Below are positions 59,729 through 64,000 of a DNA stretch of 64,000 bases, piece after piece. Each line of letters begins with the position of its first letter. Positions within the stretch are counted from its first letter, which is position 1. The position numbers and the translations under genes were made by a program. This stretch comes from Steromphala cineraria (lineage: Eukaryota > Mollusca > Gastropoda > Trochida > Trochidae), in NCBI GenBank assembly GCA_916613615.1, contig OU744734.1, forward strand, positions 35,656,801 through 35,720,800, in the 5' to 3' direction. The notes under the pieces were generated by a model. It did not search any database, had not been told where the DNA came from, and saw nothing but the letters and a program-made list of their open reading frames with translations.

Positions 59729-60570
59729 ATTAGTAGATATTGAATAACAATGAATCCCGGAATGTTTTTTAAAAGTCGGGTTTATCGGTTGACATACGTA
59801 TTTAACTATTGGCGCTGTAGAGTACGTCCGGATAATTCCGCTCAAACAATAAAATAGATCAAAACAAGCTTCACATGTTATTATTTACAGCTTATCTCCC
59901 TTTTAAATAGTTTGTTACATTATTTGCTATTATTCTACCGATGAGATTATTCAGGTTGTATGTACTGCAGTCTGATTGGAGGAATGTTGGTCATGCGCGG
60001 GCCTTTCGACTGGCCTTCCTGTATCGGTTTGACTGTAGCGCGACGACGGTACAGCATCATCAGCAATCCACATCAATCAAATAAGCCACACCCTTAAACA
60101 CTTGATACACGGTATATATGCCTTATGAATTATCTTTCACATACAATTTCATTTAAATTTCAATACAAGATTTGAGATATATATTATTGAAAATTGTCTA
60201 AATCCTAATGAGCGGAATTAGACTCCATTAATTTTACACACAAAGGTCACATGTTTAATTCCGCTCACTTACTAAATAAAATATTTTAAATTTTCGAAAC
60301 TACATGTACTATAAATCATCACTTAGATTTAATGAATCAATTTTTGTCTTTATTTAAGAAATTTGTTGTACAGAACTGCGCCACCCTCAATAAATCTTGA
60401 ATAATCTGATGAAAAGTGCCTAAGTAAAACATAAATAGACCTATGTTCTTAGTTTAAGAAAATAATATTGAAAAAAAATTAGGGCCTAGTGCAAAATGTA
60501 AAATTAAATTTTAAAAGTATGTCATAAATCGTTTACTGTACACTTCACTGTAAATCATTATTTTTCAGTA
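59729..60570. other. Intergenic stretch with a repeated GAGCGGAATTA motif
   Basis: TAATTCCGCTCA occurs near 59838 and 60256, and its inverse TGAGCGGAATTA near 60209. The latter two form a loose inverted pair about 60 bp across. No gene is seen. Confidence 0.4.
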
Positions 60571-60948
60571 ATGTCGGACTTTCGAAATACCACGGAGACT
60601 CTCAAAAATCGAGAATATGGTCTAAAGTTTCAATCAAATCTGAAGCAAAAATATTACATTAGAAGGTTTTTGATGACAATAATTTGTATCGATTTTGGGG
60701 ATTTCGAGGAGGAATTGCTTCATACATTACTTCAAATGTTAGAGAGACCTTGTCGCGAAAACACCGTCATGGATACACTGATTGAAATTATGTCTTCAAA
60801 AACGTCGATGGATGAGATGTCAGTGCTGTTTGTAATCAAAAGACTATTAAGAGATTCCCGGAAATTGCAATGCAGCTGTTGTCCAGAGATATTTCGGGAT
60901 ATTGCGTTATTAAAACATATATTTAAAGAGTGGGAAGCTCACTTCTAA
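60571..60948 (+). CDS. Unrecognised 125-residue ORF
   Basis: Starts MSDFRNTTETLKNREYGLKF just after an acceptor-like TTATTTTTCAG at about 60558-60568, and ends at TAA 60946. It is predicted to be largely helical, with several Leu-rich amphipathic stretches (EEELLHTLLQMLERPC, EMSVLFVIKRLLRDSR) and a Cys cluster (CSCCPEIF). Composition and length are better than nearby random frames. No family is recognised, and an extra exon on either side is possible. It ends 97 bases before the pogo-like transposase start, but nothing ties the two together. Confidence 0.35.
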   Translation: MSDFRNTTETLKNREYGLKFQSNLKQKYYIRRFLMTIICIDFGDFEEELLHTLLQMLERPCRENTVMDTLIEIMSSKTSMDEMSVLFVIKRLLRDSRKLQCSCCPEIFRDIALLKHIFKEWEAHF

Positions 60949-61045
60949 ACGTGCAGTTCTGTGGAACATATTTCTTGAATCTAAGACACACGAATAAAAT
61001 TATCTCTCAGTTTATCTTATGTTATTTTTTAAAATATCTATTTAG

Positions 61046-62950
61046 ATGAAACCCAAAAACTATGAGCTTAAAGATCTCCAAGAAGCAGTGTCGCTTATCC
61101 GTACCGGGCAACTTACGATCCGAAAAACAATTTTGTGTGCCTTATTCGACTCTTGGGGATCATCTCCATGGGAGATATGATGACGGGTCAACGCCGGGCC
61201 GACCTACGGCACTCTCTGCAGATATCGAAGATGCTTTAGTGGCAAAACTAAAAGTGGTTGCGCGCCAAGGATTTGGAGTAACTAGGAGAATGTTGTCCAT
61301 AAGAGTAGCTAGACTAGTAAGGAAAAATAAACTCAAAACACCGTTCGTAAACGATCTCCCGGGTAAGGACTGGGTGGACGGGTTTTTGAAACGCCACCCA
61401 GACCTGTCTATCCGGTCGGAGACCGCGTTGTCAACTGTAAGAGCAAAAATGCTCAACCCAGTTGTGACCGAAACTTGTGACTTAGATTAAGCAGACAAGC
61501 CGATGAGAATTTGGAATATTGACGAAACAAGCGTTCCACTCCTCCACAAACCGGCAAAAATCATAGCCGAGAAGGGAGCTAAGAATGTTCCAGGAAGGGT
61601 CGGGAATAGCCGCGACAATGTTTCAGTGATGGCGTGCATAAACGCCGCTGGGAGAGAGATACCCCCTATGCTCATTGTTAAGGGCAAAACCCATAAATCT
61701 TTGAATGCCTATAACACCAGCCAGGGTCCCTTGGGAGCGACGTACACTTTCCAGCAGAGAGCCTGGATGGAGGATGTGTTGGGGGAGATGTGGTTCGAGG
61801 GTGTTTTCCTTAAACATTGCGGCCCCGCCCTCAACTCATCCTTCTTGACTCGCACTCCTCCCACGAGATCCTGGGTTTGATTGATCTCGCTAGAAAAAAT
61901 GCAAAAACTCTGCTAGCGTTCCCACCACATACCACCCAGTGGCTATGTCCCCTTGACAAAACAGTATTTGGGCCACTGTCCCGGCAATACAGTCTAAGAG
62001 TTTATGGCAGATTCTCCCAATAACATCGTGACAAAATGGGAGTGGCCGAGACTCTTCAGATGGCACATGTCAAAGCATTTTCCGAAACTAACATTATAAG
62101 TGGTTTTCGTAAATGTGGAATTCATCCACTTGACAAAACTGCCATTCCTGAAGAAGCTTTTGGTCCTTCCCAGCCTTTTGACAACAACACATATGCAACT
62201 GGACATGATGATGTTCGAGAGCTTGAGGCTGATGTCAGTGCACGTGTGAGTGTCGTTGATCAGGGAGATGTCAGTGCACGTGTCGTTGATCAGGGAGATG
62301 TCAGTGCACGTGTGAGTGTCGTTGATTAGGGAGATGTCAGTGCATGTGTGAGTGTCGTTGATCAGAGAGATGTCAGTGCACGTGTGAGTTCTGCTGATCA
62401 GGGAGATGTCAGTGCACGTGTGAGTGTCGTTGATCAGGGAGATGTCAGTGCAGGTGTGAGTGTCGTTGATCAGGGAGATGTCAGTGCACGTGTGAGGGTC
62501 GTTGATCAGGGAGATGTCAGTGTACGTGTGAGTGTCGTTGATCAGGGAGATGTCAGTGCACGTGTGAGTGTCGTTGATCAGGGAGATGTCAGTGCACGTG
62601 TGAGTGTCGTTGATATGGGAGATGTCAGTGCACGTGTGAGTGTCGTTGATCAGGGAGATGTCAGTGCACGTGTGAGTGTCGGAGATCAAGGGGATGTGGG
62701 TGAAGTGTGAGTGTCGTTGATCAGGGAGATGTCAGTGCACGTGTGAGGGTCGTTGACGGTTAACGAAACTAATACTCAGTATTTCGGAACACAAGATTCA
62801 GTGGTAACAGCTGAAGAATTACTTCGTTCAATTTTATCTGGGGAAGTTCAGTCATCCACTGATAATGATGGTAACCTCATTATCGAAATACAAGCAGCCC
62901 CAACTTCTGCAACTTCGCCTTTGACATCCCAAGACATGTCCCTTGATTAA
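61046..62950 (+). pseudogene. Pogo/Tigger-like transposase (CENP-B-type HTH + DDE_1), decayed
   Basis: From ATG 61046 (MKPKNYELKDLQEAVSLIRT) a psq-type HTH is followed, after a frameshift near 61135, by STPGRPTALS and the CENP-B-like part PGKDWVDGFLKRHPDLSIRS. A TAA at 61488 precedes the DDE core. The core has WNIDETSVPLLH, then, after a second shift near 61815, LILLDSHSSHE and CPLDKTVFGPLSRQY, so the three acidic residues are present. Local shifts around 61990-62060 disturb the next part, and GFRKCGIHPLDK follows. The C-terminus contains the 36-bp repeat array with stops at 62327 and 62708, and ends ...TSQDMSLD. Terminal repeats were not found; the 3' side meets a pearl-like end at 63034. 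Non-functional. Confidence 0.88.
62231..62755 (+). repeat. 36-bp minisatellite, about 15 copies, in frame with the pogo-like transposase
   Basis: Units of GATGTCAGTGCACGTGTGAG + TGTCGTTGATCAGGGA code for DVSARVSVVDQG in the transposase frame. One unit is 30 bp, another is diverged (GATGTGGGTGAA). All lengths are multiples of three, so the frame of the flanking coding sequence is kept. The minus strand is also open (THTCTDISLIND), which is a shadow. Confidence 0.95.
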
Positions 62951-63033
62951 GAATCCGAGACATCTCCGTTTATGTCAATTGATGACATGTTCAATCTCAC
63001 TGCAACAACTGAACTGGAAAAAAACGTCTTCCA

Positions 63034-63075
63034 AAAAATAGAGCCATTGGCTCTGTAGCTCATCAGGCTTCATTA
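63034..63075 (-). mobile_element. Pearl-like terminal fragment
   Basis: AAAAAATAGAGCCATTGGCT followed by CTGTAGCTCATCAGGC, identical in type to the 11000-11033 end. The rest of the element is missing; 63090 onwards is a different repeat. Confidence 0.75.
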
Positions 63076-63169
63076 TCAACTAGATTAGCGTTTGCGGGAT
63101 ACCGCAAAAGCAGAGCAGCCCCGGAACTTTGGGTTTCGCCTTACCCTGTTCCGCCTTTTACAGGCCTCA

Positions 63170-64000
63170 CCAAATTGGGAATTTTCTCGTGACCTTGACC
63201 TTTGACACTCAAGGTCACACAATCAATGAACACATTTCATTGAGTATAACATTATTGTAATGAAATAAAGTGTTAAAAATACAATTAATCCATTTTCTCC
63301 ATATATGTTGACCTTGCTGTGACCTTGACCTTCGACAGTTAGTACCCAAAACTTTTTGAAAATGTTGTACTTCTCAAGAGATAATATATACAAAATCTAA
63401 ACTTCATAGCACAAAAACTTTTCAAGTTATTGTGTTTACAAGGAATTGCAATAACTCATATCTCATGACCTTGACCTTTGACCTTCAAGGTCACACAATA
63501 ATTGAACACTTTTTATTGAGTATAACAATCATGTATTGATTAAAAGTGATCATAGTTAAAATTAAGCATTTTCGCTAAACCATGCTTAAGTCATGACCTT
63601 GCTGTGACCTTGACCTTCGACAGATTGTAGCCGAAACCTTTTCAAATTTTTTTACTTTTCCAAGGATGATATATACCAAGTTAGAGCTTCATAGCACAAA
63701 AACTTTTCAAGTTACCGTGTTTACAAAGAATTTTGTGGTGATTTTATAACTCGTGACCTTGACCTTTGAACTTGAAAGTGAACATGTCATAATGATTCCC
63801 TGGAAGTATTAACATTTAGACATGTTCATGAGTTCTGAAAAGCTAAATGGGATAAAGTTATACCCCAATTTAGTGCATTTTGTAATAACTCATATCTCAT
63901 GACCTTGACCTTTGACCTTCAAGGTCACACAATCATTGAACACTTTTTTTTGAGTATAACAATCATGTATTGATTAAAAGTGTTCATAGTTAAAATAAAG
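63170..64000. repeat. Interspersed repeat rich in TGACCT half-sites, running off the window
   Basis: Tandem units of roughly 290-430 bp carry GTGACCTTGACCTTTGAC, CATTGAGTATAACA, TGTATTGATTAAAAGTG and CATAGCACAAAAACTTTTCA. It is the same family as 41296-42365, inverted. The unit restarts near 63180, 63465 and 63895. There is no coding content. Confidence 0.8.

Noticed and set aside
61994..62689. 231-codon minus-strand frame of THTCTDISLIND repeats
   Set aside because: Shadow of the 36-bp array, which is in frame with the pogo-like transposase on the plus strand.
1..64000. CRISPR arrays, bacterial operons or phage modules
   Set aside because: The introns, eukaryotic transposons and repeat structure show a eukaryotic nuclear sequence. 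The tandem arrays have no spacer structure.

Overview
The window looks like a piece of a bivalve mollusc (or closely related lophotrochozoan) nuclear genome. It is AT-rich, intron-bearing and gene-poor, and crowded with transposable elements typical of such genomes: short 'pearl'-like elements with an ACGG microsatellite and a tandem-repeat core, a DIRS tyrosine-recombinase retrotransposon, THAP/YqaJ (ISL2EU-type) DNA transposons, a pogo-like transposon and a Ty3/gypsy fragment. No confident single-copy host gene is complete here. The assignment to bivalves is an inference from the repeats, not from a marker gene.

Layout. 1-6.5 kb: anonymous AT-rich DNA with a 42-bp minisatellite of about 31 copies (2.2-3.5 kb) and a 533-bp TA-flanked MITE (5.5-6.1 kb). 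6.6-36.6 kb: a large, old tandem duplication. Unit A (about 6.57-16.25 kb) and unit B (about 16.63-36.62 kb) keep the same block order, and a more diverged fragment of a third unit lies at 37.4-38.1 kb. Unit B is swollen by a complete-length but mutated DIRS element (22763-27976), a MITE (29166-29446) and an unidentified 1.6-kb insertion (33.65-35.26 kb). Unit A carries a pearl-like insertion (10998-11697). 38-42.6 kb: MITE relics, one candidate minus-strand terminal exon (about 40.8-41.1 kb) and an interspersed repeat rich in nuclear-receptor half-sites.

42.6-53.4 kb is the most informative part: two nested DNA transposons. An outer, internally deleted element (42612-53380, ends TGACCATTTTCCAG...) keeps a THAP exon at its left and the first exon of a YqaJ/SWIM-type gene at its right. 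A longer inner element (43824-52725, ends ACACC...) has inserted into that exon and made a 2-bp AT duplication. The inner element looks structurally intact. It has about 60-bp terminal inverted repeats and two convergent spliced genes: a 498-aa SWIM-YqaJ nuclease-like protein (+, four exons) and a 479-aa THAP-DDE transposase (-, three exons). Both open frames run through all predicted splice junctions, so this could be an autonomous, recently active transposon. A 1.2-kb deletion derivative of the same family sits at 58529-59728.

53.9-64 kb: a long pearl-like element with about eight core repeats, a gypsy RT fragment with a perfect MITE insertion, the 1.2-kb ISL2EU derivative with a duplicated foldback, an unrecognised 125-aa ORF, a decayed pogo-like transposase whose C-terminal coding part has expanded into a 36-bp minisatellite, and finally another copy of the half-site-rich repeat running off the window.
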